Source: Desulfobacula sp. (GTDB taxonomy: Bacteria; Desulfobacterota; Desulfobacteria; Desulfobacterales; Desulfobacteraceae). From it: a stretch of DNA of 15,293 nt. A program made the translations under genes and the position numbers. How positions within the stretch are numbered: the first letter of the stretch is position 1; each line of letters opens with the position of its first letter. Below, one piece after another: positions 1-7,755 of this stretch. Location: NCBI GenBank assembly GCA_027858355.1, contig JAQICW010000213.1:1-15293 (forward strand), given 5' to 3'. The notes under the pieces are model-generated. The model was not told the DNA's origin. It was given only the letters and a program-made list of their open reading frames with translations, and made no database searches.

Positions 1-1093
1 AAATAGTATATGGCCTTTTAGCCAGATTCCCTTTTTTATCTGCGATCCTCATACGCATGAAATCCCGGTAATCAAGTCCTGATTTATCAAGCATCGAAAG
101 CAGCCTTCTGGCTGCTTTCGGGGTGGTCTGATCCGTCAAGGGTCTCATATGGGTATTAATCAAAGACGTGATATAGGCAATATCCTTATTGGGAAACCTT
201 AATCTTTCAAGATCATGGATCACGGCTTTAGTCTCATTTTCATGGCCGGCAAATGTCAAGCTGCCATCCTTTTTTTTTGCAGCATCAAATTTGCCCACAT
301 CATGTAAAAATCCTGCAAGCCTTAAAACAGGCAGGTTTTTGGGCAGGGCATCTCCCACCATCATGCTGTGTTCAAAAACCGTCTCACCATGATGGGGGCC
401 GCCTTCAAGGCCATGACAGCGATCAAGACCTGGAAAAATCTTAGACAACAGGCCTGTCTTTTTTAATGCCGCAAAAAACAGGGAGGGTCTTTTTAATCCC
501 ATTGCCTTTATAATTTCACTGTGGATTCTTTCTTTTGCAACTAATGTATCCAGCTTATCCTTATTGGCAAGTATGAGCTCAAGGGAAGAAAGAGAAAATG
601 ATCCGTTTATCAAGGCTGCAAACCTGCAGGCCCTGACCATTCTTGCAGGATCTTCAGCAATTCTTTTTTCAGGATCCTTTGTAAATCTTATCATGGCATC
701 TTCAAGATCTTTTTTCCCGTTAAAAGGGTCAATAATCTTTTTAGATATGGGGTCCCAGGCCATTGAATTGATGGTGAAATCTCTCTGGGCCAGATCTGAT
801 TCAGGAAAATCAGATAGATCAAATTTTGCCCGGCCAGAAGAGATTTCAATACCATTTATAGTACAAATGGGAAAGGTTTTCCCCATGGTTTTAACTTTCT
901 GGCCCTTAAAAAGTGATGCCAGCTCTTTAATGGATGCATTGGTCAGGATATCAAAATCCTCAGGTTTTTTCTGCAGCAGGATATCCCTTACCACACCCCC
1001 GGCAATATAGGCCTGGAATCCATTTTTCTTAAGGGTATCAATGATAAACCAAAGGCCTGTGTTCTCTTCTATATGAGTCAAGATCCCCTCCAT
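1..1093 (-). CDS. cca: CCA-adding enzyme / poly(A) polymerase family tRNA nucleotidyltransferase with HD domain (3' end cut by window)
   Basis: Class II nucleotidyltransferase that adds or repairs the 3' CCA of tRNA, or adds A tails. Reading the minus strand from ATG at 1093 gives 364 codons, open to the window edge. Visible motifs are GGVVRD (residues 32-37), the metal-binding PEDFDI (Asp46, Asp48), RDFTIN (104-109) and the nucleotide-template motif EDPARMVRACRF (147-158). A C-terminal HD domain follows, with FLHDVGK (262-268), His242 and a later GHE. Family members usually run about 420-480 residues, so the last part lies outside the window. A stop (TAG) precedes this ATG in frame. No good Shine-Dalgarno is visible, so the start is less certain than the family call. 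It sits 55 bases downstream of the UbiA gene and may be the last gene of that operon. CCA-adding and A-adding members cannot be told apart by eye. Confidence 0.9.
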   Translation of the reverse strand, partial: MEGILTHIEENTGLWFIIDTLKKNGFQAYIAGGVVRDILLQKKPEDFDILTNASIKELASLFKGQKVKTMGKTFPICTINGIEISSGRAKFDLSDFPESDLAQRDFTINSMAWDPISKKIIDPFNGKKDLEDAMIRFTKDPEKRIAEDPARMVRACRFAALINGSFSLSSLELILANKDKLDTLVAKERIHSEIIKAMGLKRPSLFFAALKKTGLLSKIFPGLDRCHGLEGGPHHGETVFEHSMMVGDALPKNLPVLRLAGFLHDVGKFDAAKKKDGSLTFAGHENETKAVIHDLERLRFPNKDIAYITSLINTHMRPLTDQTTPKAARRLLSMLDKSGLDYRDFMRMRIADKKGNLAKRPYTI

Positions 1094-1148
1094 GATAAAG
1101 AGCCATGGACAAATGATCTAAAGATGGCAAAGATAGGGTTTTTATTTC

Positions 1149-2045
1149 TCATTTAAAAAAACTCTGTACGAGTACGCCGATAAAAAGGAGAACGGAAATC
1201 AATGAATTCACATGGAAAAAAGCAATATTAATATGCTTTAAATTATCAGAAGTCACAAGTTTATGCTCTATTATCAAAAGGAGTCCAATGATCCCTAAAA
1301 ACACTAAGAAAACCGGGTGCATATCAAAGGTGGCATACATGGTAAAAAGAAAAACAAAGGTGAACACATGGAGCATTGAAGAAATAGCCATGGCATTTTT
1401 GGGCCCGATTTTTGCCGGCAGGGAAAAAAGGCCCTGGTTTTGATCAGAATCAATGTCCTGGCAGGCATAGAGGATATCAAACCCGGCAATATAGGTCATA
1501 AGGGAAAGGCTTAAAAAAACAATACTCCATGACAAGGTCCCCGTAATGGCCACCCAGGCGCCCAGGGGGGCAAGACTGATGGCAAGTCCAAGGTAAAGAT
1601 GACAATATTTTGTAAACCGCTTGGTATAGGAATAAAAAAATAAAAAAAATAATACGGGAAAGGAAAGTATAAAACAAAGGCGCGACAGCATGGCTGCACT
1701 GAAAATAAAGACCAGTGAAAAAAAAGCCACAAAAAAAAAACCTTCCTTTTTTGACAATAATCCTGAAGGGATTTCCCTTATGGCTGTACGCTGGTTTTTA
1801 AGATCAATATCTGCATCTACGATCCTGTTAAACCCCATTGCCGCAGATCTTGCCCCCACCATGGCCGTTAAGATCCAGATAAGATCCAAGATGGCGGGCG
1901 AATGATGCTCCCAGGCCATTACCACTGCAGACAATGCAAAGGGCAGGGCAAAAATTGTATGGGAAAACTTAATCATTCTCCCATAAACAAATATCTTTTT
2001 TTTCAAAAGGGATGTTAAACTGACAATATTATTCTCAAAACTCAT
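1149..2045 (-). CDS. ubiA: UbiA-family polyprenyltransferase (probably menaquinone pathway, MqnP/UbiA type)
   Basis: Integral membrane prenyltransferase that attaches a polyprenyl chain to an aromatic quinone precursor. The 298-residue protein has many hydrophobic helices. It carries both Asp-rich magnesium-diphosphate motifs of the family: NRIVDADID (residues 73-81, Asn73/Asp77/Asp81) and YACQDIDSD (193-201, Asp197/Asp201). The stretch after motif 2, QGLFSLP, is typical of 4-hydroxybenzoate-type UbiA enzymes. Length is normal for the family. In sulfate-reducing deltaproteobacteria such enzymes usually serve menaquinone synthesis through the futalosine route (MqnP). That assignment is inferred from lineage, since no mqn genes are in the window. 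The start lies 10 bases after the AmrS stop, which points to co-transcription. The upstream Shine-Dalgarno is weak (GAG-like), so translation may depend partly on coupling. Confidence 0.88.
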   Translation of the reverse strand: MSFENNIVSLTSLLKKKIFVYGRMIKFSHTIFALPFALSAVVMAWEHHSPAILDLIWILTAMVGARSAAMGFNRIVDADIDLKNQRTAIREIPSGLLSKKEGFFFVAFFSLVFIFSAAMLSRLCFILSFPVLFFLFFYSYTKRFTKYCHLYLGLAISLAPLGAWVAITGTLSWSIVFLSLSLMTYIAGFDILYACQDIDSDQNQGLFSLPAKIGPKNAMAISSMLHVFTFVFLFTMYATFDMHPVFLVFLGIIGLLLIIEHKLVTSDNLKHINIAFFHVNSLISVLLFIGVLVQSFFK

Positions 2046-2055
2046 ATCTCAAATC

Positions 2056-3066
2056 TCAATATATTCCATAGGCAATGGCATTACATTTAGGGCATTTGCC
2101 ACCTTCGAGCATATAATTTTCTATCTGATAGGCATATCGTTTCACTAAAAGTTCATTACAGGAAGAACAATAGGTGTTTTCAGAAGATTGACCCGGCACA
2201 TTTCCAATATAAACATAAAAAAGACCTGCTGCCTTACCTGCTGCATATGCATTTTCCAGGGACAAAAAAGGAGTTTTGGGTCTGTCCTTCATATTATAGC
2301 TGGGATGAAATCTTGAAATATGCCAGGGTGTTTCGCAACCCAGATCATTGGCAATATAGTCTGCCATTGCACAAATTTCATTTGCATCATCATTCAAGCC
2401 CGGGATAAGAAGTGTGGTTATTTCCACCAGGATTCCCATGTCCTTCATTTTTTTAATATTTTCTTTATCAGGTTCAAGCCTTGCCTTGCAATGGGTCTGA
2501 TAAAACCTGTCATTAAATGCTTTTAAATCCACATTAGCAGCATCAAGAAAGGGAGAAACCATTTCAAGAAGCTTTTGGCTCATGTAACCATTGGTGACAA
2601 AAATATTTAACAGCCCTTCCTTTTTCGCAAGCTTTGCTGTTTCAAGGGCCAGCTCAAAAAACACGGTGGGTTCTGTATATGTATATGAAATGCTTTTGCA
2701 ACCGGTTTTTATGGCTTCTTTAACAATGGATTCAGGCGATAAATCTTTTCCCTGGATCATCCCGTTGTAATCCCGGGGCATTTGGGCAATATTGGAATTC
2801 TGACAAAAAGAGCATTTAAAATTACACCCCACCGTGGCAATGGAATAGGAAAATGATCCTGGCTTTAAATGGAACAAAGGCTTTTTCTCTATGGGGTCAA
2901 CACTGGTTGCAATTACTTTTGGATATACAAGGGACAAAAGCGTGCCCCCTTTATTTTCACGAACCTGGCAGATTCCCCTTTTCCCATCTTTGATAATACA
3001 GAAATGATTGCAGATATGACAATTTACGGCATTTACTTCCAATTTTTCATAGATAAGGGTTTCCAT
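2056..3066 (-). CDS. amrS: AmmeMemoRadiSam system radical SAM enzyme (AmrS)
   Basis: Radical S-adenosylmethionine protein of 336 residues, related to pyruvate formate-lyase activating enzymes. The [4Fe-4S]/SAM motif is CNFKCSFCQ (Cys81, Cys85, Cys88). An N-terminal cysteine cluster (Cys16, Cys19, Cys23, Cys33) is followed by VDPIEKKPLFH, a hallmark stretch of this subfamily. SYTYTEPTVFFE and FVTNGYM also match the family. The C-terminus carries a zinc-ribbon-like pair, CSSC (300-303) and CPKC (325-328). All expected Cys residues are present, so the protein looks intact. AmrS genes are often found with AMMECR1 and Memo homologues; neither is here. The true substrate of the family is, to my knowledge, unsettled. 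The gene starts 2 bases after the methyltransferase stop and lies 10 bases before the UbiA gene, so it sits inside a compact operon. Confidence 0.92.
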   Translation of the reverse strand: METLIYEKLEVNAVNCHICNHFCIIKDGKRGICQVRENKGGTLLSLVYPKVIATSVDPIEKKPLFHLKPGSFSYSIATVGCNFKCSFCQNSNIAQMPRDYNGMIQGKDLSPESIVKEAIKTGCKSISYTYTEPTVFFELALETAKLAKKEGLLNIFVTNGYMSQKLLEMVSPFLDAANVDLKAFNDRFYQTHCKARLEPDKENIKKMKDMGILVEITTLLIPGLNDDANEICAMADYIANDLGCETPWHISRFHPSYNMKDRPKTPFLSLENAYAAGKAAGLFYVYIGNVPGQSSENTYCSSCNELLVKRYAYQIENYMLEGGKCPKCNAIAYGIY

Positions 3067-3068
3067 TT

Positions 3069-3836
3069 TTACTGCCTCATTCGTGTGGCTAATCCAGATG
3101 CAGGTTTATAGGCCTTTGGCTTTCTCACCTTCAGCATCAAGGGTCTGGTGCGGAATTTTGGCACGGGTTTGATCCTCATGCCAATGAGTGTTCCGAAAAA
3201 TGATTTTTGAACCATTTGAAAGTTTTCTACAAACCTGGCTATCTGTCCGCAGGCAAAGGGGAATTGCAGGGTTGTCTTCCATTTTATCGGAACATTTCCC
3301 AGGATGGCAAACAAAATATGTTTAAGTTCCCAGATACTGAAAAAATGGACATGGGTATAGATATTGGGGACAAAAAAACTTTTAACCCGCCTGACCATAT
3401 TTAATGGCGCATGCCGGTTTAAGACACAGAGAATCACAGAATCCTTTGCCACTCTGCAGGCTTCTTCACTGGCTTTGGCAGGGCGGTCTGTAAACTCAAG
3501 GCTTGTGAAAAAAAATGCAGAGTCAAAAGCATTGTCCTCAAAGGGAAGTTCCTCAGCCACACCCTTGTGAAGATCCACTTTATTCCCAAGCCTTTTTAAT
3601 GCCAAATCCAGCATATATTGGGAAGGGTCCAACCCGGTCAGATTCAAACCTTTATCCAGCAAGGGTTCAAGGCTGATTCCCGTTCCGCAGCCAATATCAA
3701 GGATCCGCTGTCCTTTTTGCGGGGACAAAAAATCCATCATTAATTTGATTTCAAGATCAAGGCAATACCTGTTTTTAGCCTGGTCAAACCAGGCATCATA
3801 TAATCCTGCATCTTTAAAATCAAATACATACCCCAT
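3069..3836 (-). CDS. class I SAM-dependent methyltransferase
   Basis: Soluble methyltransferase of 255 residues with the Rossmann-type SAM fold. Motif I is DIGCGTG (residues 47-53). The acidic residue at the end of strand 2 is in GLDPS (Asp70), and the motif II region is DNAFDSAFF (101-109). The N-terminus FKDAGLYDAWFDQ resembles the Methyltransf_11/UbiE-like superfamily, but the signatures of true UbiE/MenG quinone methyltransferases are absent. The C-terminal ~110 residues, rich in basic residues near the end, would form the substrate-binding part. The substrate cannot be read from the sequence. It is spaced 2 bases from both neighbours (the CooC-like ATPase upstream, amrS downstream), so it is almost certainly co-transcribed with them. 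It could modify a product or protein handled by that cluster; that is inference only. Confidence 0.85.
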   Translation of the reverse strand: MGYVFDFKDAGLYDAWFDQAKNRYCLDLEIKLMMDFLSPQKGQRILDIGCGTGISLEPLLDKGLNLTGLDPSQYMLDLALKRLGNKVDLHKGVAEELPFEDNAFDSAFFFTSLEFTDRPAKASEEACRVAKDSVILCVLNRHAPLNMVRRVKSFFVPNIYTHVHFFSIWELKHILFAILGNVPIKWKTTLQFPFACGQIARFVENFQMVQKSFFGTLIGMRIKPVPKFRTRPLMLKVRKPKAYKPASGLATRMRQ

Positions 3837-3838
3837 AC

Positions 3839-4603
3839 TTAACCTATTATTTCTTTAACCTTTTCCATCATCTCATCAATGGCAACAACTGCCGGAGAAT
3901 CATCATCCAGTTCAAGAAGCGACAGTCTTTCCATATCAAACTCAAAAAGATTGTTATCATCTGGTATGGTGCACAATATGGGGACTCCGATATTTTCAAC
4001 CTCATCCAGAAACGCTTTGCTTAAGTTTTTTGGTGCCCGGTTAACGATCAGGCCCTTATGTTTTACACTAAGCTTAAGATCGCCCAGCATTTCATTGATT
4101 CGTCCCACAGCTCTCAGGCCCCTTAAGGCATAGTCTGTTACCATGAGAAGGATGTCCACCTTACCGCTGGTTCTCCGGCTTAAATGCTCCATCCCGGCTT
4201 CATTATCCACTAGAAGGTATTTATAATTGCCTTCCAGTTCTTCGGCAAACCGGTTAAGAATATTATTAACCATGCAATAACATCCCTGACCTTCCTGACG
4301 GCCCATGACCAGAAGATCAAAGGCCTTCTGCTCTATCAACACCTGGTTCATGAGCATTTCAAGATACAGCATTTTATCCATACCAGAGGGAACACCCTGG
4401 GGATTTTTCATGAAATTTTCCCGGATATCACCCACTGTTTTTTCTATACTCATCCCAAGGGTTTCACCCAGGTTACTATTTGGATCTGCATCAATGGCAA
4501 GAATCGGATCATTCTGATGCTTTATAAAATATCGGATCACAAGTGCTGAAACCGTTGTTTTTCCAACTCCACCCTTGCCAGACATTGCAATTACTTTACT
4601 CAT
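3839..4603 (-). CDS. cooC: CooC-like nickel-insertion ATPase (MinD/ParA superfamily)
   Basis: P-loop ATPase related to CooC/AcsF, proteins that help load nickel into carbon monoxide dehydrogenase or acetyl-CoA synthase. From the ATG at 4603 the protein has 254 residues. It shows the deviant Walker A KGGVGKT (10-16), switch I-like AIDADPNSN (36-44), a CYC pair (Cys108, Cys110) within GQGCYCMVNN, and Walker B-like LVDNEAG (131-137). In CooC the C-x-C pair binds metal across the dimer, so metal binding is likely here. An ATG at 4615 is in frame, but GGGAG ends 5 bases before 4603 and nothing comparable precedes 4615, so 4603 is preferred. No CODH/ACS gene lies in the window, so the client enzyme is unknown. 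It is the first gene of the compact cluster and overlaps no neighbour. Confidence 0.87.
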   Translation of the reverse strand: MSKVIAMSGKGGVGKTTVSALVIRYFIKHQNDPILAIDADPNSNLGETLGMSIEKTVGDIRENFMKNPQGVPSGMDKMLYLEMLMNQVLIEQKAFDLLVMGRQEGQGCYCMVNNILNRFAEELEGNYKYLLVDNEAGMEHLSRRTSGKVDILLMVTDYALRGLRAVGRINEMLGDLKLSVKHKGLIVNRAPKNLSKAFLDEVENIGVPILCTIPDDNNLFEFDMERLSLLELDDDSPAVVAIDEMMEKVKEIIG

Positions 4604-4608
4604 ATATA

Positions 4609-4613
4609 CTCCC
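4609..4613 (-). promoter_or_regulatory. ribosome binding site deciding the cooC-like start
   Basis: On the minus strand GGGAG lies 5 bases before the ATG at 4603. It overlaps the alternative in-frame ATG at 4615, which makes that upstream ATG an unlikely start. Confidence 0.65.
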
Positions 4614-4642
4614 ATCGTAATTATTTATTTTCATATTTAGAT

Positions 4643-4670
4643 AAAATAAGGAGCTCCTTGAAAAAAGCAA
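4643..4670 (-). promoter_or_regulatory. weak promoter candidate containing a perfect 12-bp palindrome
   Basis: Minus-strand TTGCTT (4665-4670) and TATTTT (4643-4648), 16 bases apart, are a weak -35/-10 pair ahead of the cooC-like operon. The perfect palindrome AAGGAGCTCCTT (4648-4659) fills most of the spacer. That could be an operator, or a minimal 4-bp hairpin (AAGG-AGCT-CCTT) followed by a T-rich run ending response-regulator transcripts. The hexamers match consensus poorly, so this is tentative. Confidence 0.25.
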
Positions 4671-4682
4671 TCCAAAAAGACT

Positions 4683-5243
4683 TTATTTTTTCTTTGTAAA
4701 CCAGTCTTTATCCCCGTAAAGATTGATCAGGCAGTCCGGGCAGATACCCTGGGAAAACGTGACCTGGGAATGTTCCTCAATGTATGAATCCACCTGTTTC
4801 CAGAACCCTTCATCATCTCTTATTTTCTTACACCTGGAACACATGGGAAGAAGCCCCCTGAGTATTCTTATTTCAATATGGGTTTTTATCCTGGCAAGCA
4901 GTTCAGCCGGGTTAAAAGGTTTGGTGACATAATCCACACCACCAGCATCAAAGCCTTTTAAAATATCTTCTGACCCCGTCAGGGCCGTGAGAAAAATAAT
5001 GGGAATCTGTTGAGCAAAAAAATCCTTTTTTATTCTTTCACACACTTCATACCCGTCCATGTCAGGCATCATGATATCCATCAAAATCAGATCAGGGTCA
5101 TTTTTTTTCACAAAATTCAATGCCTGCTGGCCGTTCAGGGCCATGCCCACTTCATATCCGTTATTGGAAAGAAGCTTGCCCAGAAACTGGAGGTTCTGGG
5201 GATTATCATCCACAGCCAGGATCAGTAATTTTTCATGGTTCAT
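4683..5243 (-). CDS. response regulator receiver protein with Cys-rich C-terminal extension
   Basis: Two-component receiver protein of 186 residues. The receiver domain (about 5-122) has the acidic pair Asp12/Asp13, phosphoacceptor Asp56 in LILMDIMMPDMDG, Thr86 and Lys108 in TKPF, so it should be phosphorylatable. There is no DNA-binding domain. Residues 132-180 instead form a short module with CSRC (135-138) and CPDC (168-171) around KKIRDDEGFW and a YIEEHS stretch. This tail recurs at the ends of PAS and receiver proteins in deltaproteobacteria and looks like a zinc- or redox-sensing element; its function is not known to me. The frame extends upstream to an ATG at 5324, but the ATG at 5243 has a Shine-Dalgarno (CAGGAA, 5251-5256) and begins right before the conserved fold, so it is chosen. 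The gene follows the Lon-like protease by 112 bases. No sensor kinase is in the window. Confidence 0.9.
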   Translation of the reverse strand: MNHEKLLILAVDDNPQNLQFLGKLLSNNGYEVGMALNGQQALNFVKKNDPDLILMDIMMPDMDGYEVCERIKKDFFAQQIPIIFLTALTGSEDILKGFDAGGVDYVTKPFNPAELLARIKTHIEIRILRGLLPMCSRCKKIRDDEGFWKQVDSYIEEHSQVTFSQGICPDCLINLYGDKDWFTKKK

Positions 5244-5250
5244 AAAACAT

Positions 5251-5256
5251 TTCCTG
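5251..5256 (-). promoter_or_regulatory. ribosome binding site deciding the response regulator start
   Basis: Minus-strand CAGGAA sits 7 bases before the ATG at 5243. This supports a 186-residue protein over the longer reading from 5324, whose extra 27 residues have no receiver-domain character. Confidence 0.55.
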
Positions 5257-5286
5257 TTTTTATTTTCAAATCCAGAACCATTATCT

Positions 5287-5307
5287 TTCCCACACCCGTC
5301 ATGGGAA
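5287..5307. repeat. short inverted repeat upstream of the response regulator
   Basis: The arms TTCCCA (5287-5292) and TGGGAA (5302-5307) are perfect inverted copies separated by 9 bases. On the minus strand they sit just upstream of GATAAT (5280-5285), a -10-like hexamer about 37 bases before the chosen start at 5243. This geometry fits a dimeric regulator site, but no good -35 is visible and a 6-bp match can occur by chance. Confidence 0.25.
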
Positions 5308-5355
5308 CGCAACCGATTTTTCAACTAACAAAATGCAAAATAATTAACAAGCGAT

Positions 5356-7743
5356 TTATTTCCCATATCTCATGGATAACTCATGGTATTTTTTCAGTTT
5401 TTCCTGGACCTTACCAAAAACAGTATTTTCAGGATAAGAAAAATTTGAATCTGGCTGCCCTGCCCTTACCCCCGTAAGAACTTCAATTCCCTGTTCAATG
5501 GTGCTGACCTTGTAAATATGAAATTGTTTTTTCTCGATGGCCTGGACCACATCTTTTCTCAAAACAAGATTTTTCACATTTGAAGAAGGGATCATGACCC
5601 CCTGGGTTTTGGTGATCCCTTTTTTTACACAGGTATCATAGAATCCTTCTATTTTTTCATTCACACCGCCAATTGCCTGGATTTCACCCTTTTGATTCAC
5701 GGACCCTGTTACAGCTATTTCCTGGCGGACAGGGATACCGGAAAGACTTGAAAGCACCGCATACAACTCTGTGGAAGAGGCACTGTCACCGTCAATCCCA
5801 TCGTAACTTTGCTCAAATGTAATACTGATACTCACACTTAAAGGACAATTTTGAGCAAACATTCTACCAAGAAAACCTGCAACAATCATTACCCCTTTAT
5901 CATGTGTCTCACCCGAAAGATCAGATTCATGTTCAACATTAATGATGCCGGGAGTTCCCATATAGGATTCTGCCGTAATCCGTGTGGGCCTTCCAAAAGC
6001 TATTTCGCCCATATCATAGACAGCAAGGGCATTTACCTGGCCTATTATCTTTCCTTTTACATCCAGCAGAACGGATTGATCATCAAATTGCTCCATTACT
6101 TTTTCTTCGTAAAGGTTATGGCGAAACCTGTGCTGGCTGTTCGCCCGGATTACATATCCTTCAGAAACCACAAGAGCATTATCCTTTTTCGCCCAATAAT
6201 CAGCTTCTTTTAAAATTCCAAGTATCTGACCAAATCTAAGGGAGAGTTTTTTCCGATCAGAAACCATCCTGTTTCCATATTCAATCACAGCCCACACACC
6301 ATCCGGCGTAAAACTCAGCAAATTTTCTTTTTTACACACCCGGGCAATAAACCTGGCATAATTATACAAATTCTCATCTGTCAGTCCTGCCTCATAATCA
6401 AAATCCGCCCTGACCTTAAATATTTTATTGAATCTTAAATCCGTGCTCTGCAAAATTCTAAAGGGTTCATACCCGCCCACAAGGATCACCTTGACATTCA
6501 ATGGTATGGGAGCGGGCTTTAATGAAGGCATACCATAATCTGCCTGGTCAGGCGTATCTTCAATCCTGAGCATCGAGTCCTGCAGTGTTCTTTTTAAAGA
6601 TTCCCACACGGGGAGATTCATTAAAAAAGGTTCAATATTAAGAATAAGATAGCCTTTATTGGCTTTCAACAGAGAACCGGCCTGAACCATTGTAAAATCA
6701 GTCTCAAATGTTCCCATGATTGGTTTTTTTTCAATTTTCCCAAAAAGGTTATGAAAACTGGGATTTGGCTCAAAAACAACGGGCGCCCCTTTTTCCCGCC
6801 TTCGATCCACCAGGACATTGACCTGATATCTTTTCACAAGAGAACCCGTCATTTCCTGGAACTTCTTGCCTTCAGCATCCTCCTGGCCTTTACCCCCCAT
6901 AAACATGGCAATATTATTAATAATATCATCCTTGACATTTTTCAGATAGGTTTGAATATCTTTGCATTGCCTGAAATAATACCTCACAGGATCAATTAGT
7001 TCTGAAATAAGCTGTTCTGTTTTTGAAGTGACGCTCCCCTTTAAAACGACTTTCATTTCATCTCCAAGCTTAGTTATTTCAAGAAGAGATTCATTAAGTC
7101 TTTCTTCAACGGGTACGGATTTTGTATCAATTTCCTGCCGTGCTGCTTCATCAAGGGCAAGATACGCTTCCTGGGACATGGGCTGACCATCTGACACTGG
7201 GACAACCTGGTAATCATTTTCTGTCCTGACTATTGATAGCCCTTTACTTTGAGCAAGATGTTCAACATCCTCAAGTAATTTTTTTTGCCGGGTTGAATAT
7301 TCTTTGTAAATTTTAGCTTGATCCTCCTGAAAAGATGATGTTTCAAAAAATTCAAGAATTTTGGTCTTTAGCACTTCAATAAACTGGGTCATGCTTTGAC
7401 TGAAATAGACAGCCGATCCTGCCGGCATTTCAATAACAACAGGACAATACTCATCCTCAAAATTATTAACCAGGCAAAGGTCTTCCGATGTTTCACGACT
7501 TTTGGCATACTCAAGAAGAAGCTTTTTGACAATGGTCGATTTGCCAGTGCCTTCCAGGCCTGTGACAAAAATATTATACTCCGGGCCTTTCATATTCAAC
7601 CCAAAATCAATGGCTTCAACAGCTCGTTTTTGACCAATAATGCTGTCTAAGGGTTCCAGTTCCGATGTATCCTGAAAGTCAAACAGACCGGAAGGATATT
7701 TTTTGTTCAAATCTTTTACCAAAACCTCAAATCTTTGCCCCAT
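5356..7743 (-). CDS. LonB-like ATP-dependent protease (AAA domain plus Lon Ser-Lys protease domain)
   Basis: Predicted ATP-dependent protease of 795 residues in the Lon-like family that lacks the N-terminal substrate domain of classic LonA. Walker A is GLEGTGKST (residues 62-70). A long helical insert rich in charged residues follows (about 100-290), as in this family. The Walker B-equivalent strand reads GYLILNIE, with Asn where Asp or Glu is usual. The C-terminal Lon domain has catalytic Ser654 in DGDSASS and Lys697 in VNEKIEGF. Their 43-residue spacing equals that of Ser679/Lys722 in E. coli Lon. No membrane anchor is visible, so it should be cytoplasmic. Its role would be protein quality control or regulated proteolysis. 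A strong Shine-Dalgarno, AAAGGAG, sits 5 bases before ATG 7743. It lies 67 bases after the thioesterase stop and may be transcribed with it. Confidence 0.93.
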   Translation of the reverse strand: MGQRFEVLVKDLNKKYPSGLFDFQDTSELEPLDSIIGQKRAVEAIDFGLNMKGPEYNIFVTGLEGTGKSTIVKKLLLEYAKSRETSEDLCLVNNFEDEYCPVVIEMPAGSAVYFSQSMTQFIEVLKTKILEFFETSSFQEDQAKIYKEYSTRQKKLLEDVEHLAQSKGLSIVRTENDYQVVPVSDGQPMSQEAYLALDEAARQEIDTKSVPVEERLNESLLEITKLGDEMKVVLKGSVTSKTEQLISELIDPVRYYFRQCKDIQTYLKNVKDDIINNIAMFMGGKGQEDAEGKKFQEMTGSLVKRYQVNVLVDRRREKGAPVVFEPNPSFHNLFGKIEKKPIMGTFETDFTMVQAGSLLKANKGYLILNIEPFLMNLPVWESLKRTLQDSMLRIEDTPDQADYGMPSLKPAPIPLNVKVILVGGYEPFRILQSTDLRFNKIFKVRADFDYEAGLTDENLYNYARFIARVCKKENLLSFTPDGVWAVIEYGNRMVSDRKKLSLRFGQILGILKEADYWAKKDNALVVSEGYVIRANSQHRFRHNLYEEKVMEQFDDQSVLLDVKGKIIGQVNALAVYDMGEIAFGRPTRITAESYMGTPGIINVEHESDLSGETHDKGVMIVAGFLGRMFAQNCPLSVSISITFEQSYDGIDGDSASSTELYAVLSSLSGIPVRQEIAVTGSVNQKGEIQAIGGVNEKIEGFYDTCVKKGITKTQGVMIPSSNVKNLVLRKDVVQAIEKKQFHIYKVSTIEQGIEVLTGVRAGQPDSNFSYPENTVFGKVQEKLKKYHELSMRYGK

Positions 7744-7755
7744 CTTGTCTCCTTT

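Noticed and set aside
564..1010. 148-codon plus-strand open frame
   Set aside because: It lies fully antisense to the CCA/poly(A) polymerase-type gene, whose motifs are unmistakable; the plus-strand product shows no family features.
3069..3836. Idea that the methyltransferase is MenG/UbiE acting with the nearby UbiA
   Set aside because: Only the general class I SAM motifs are visible; the diagnostic UbiE/MenG N-terminal and later signatures are missing, so adjacency alone does not justify the name.
5244..5324. N-terminal extension of the response regulator from ATG 5324
   Set aside because: The extra 27 residues are polar and unlike receiver domains, and a ribosome site supports the ATG at 5243.
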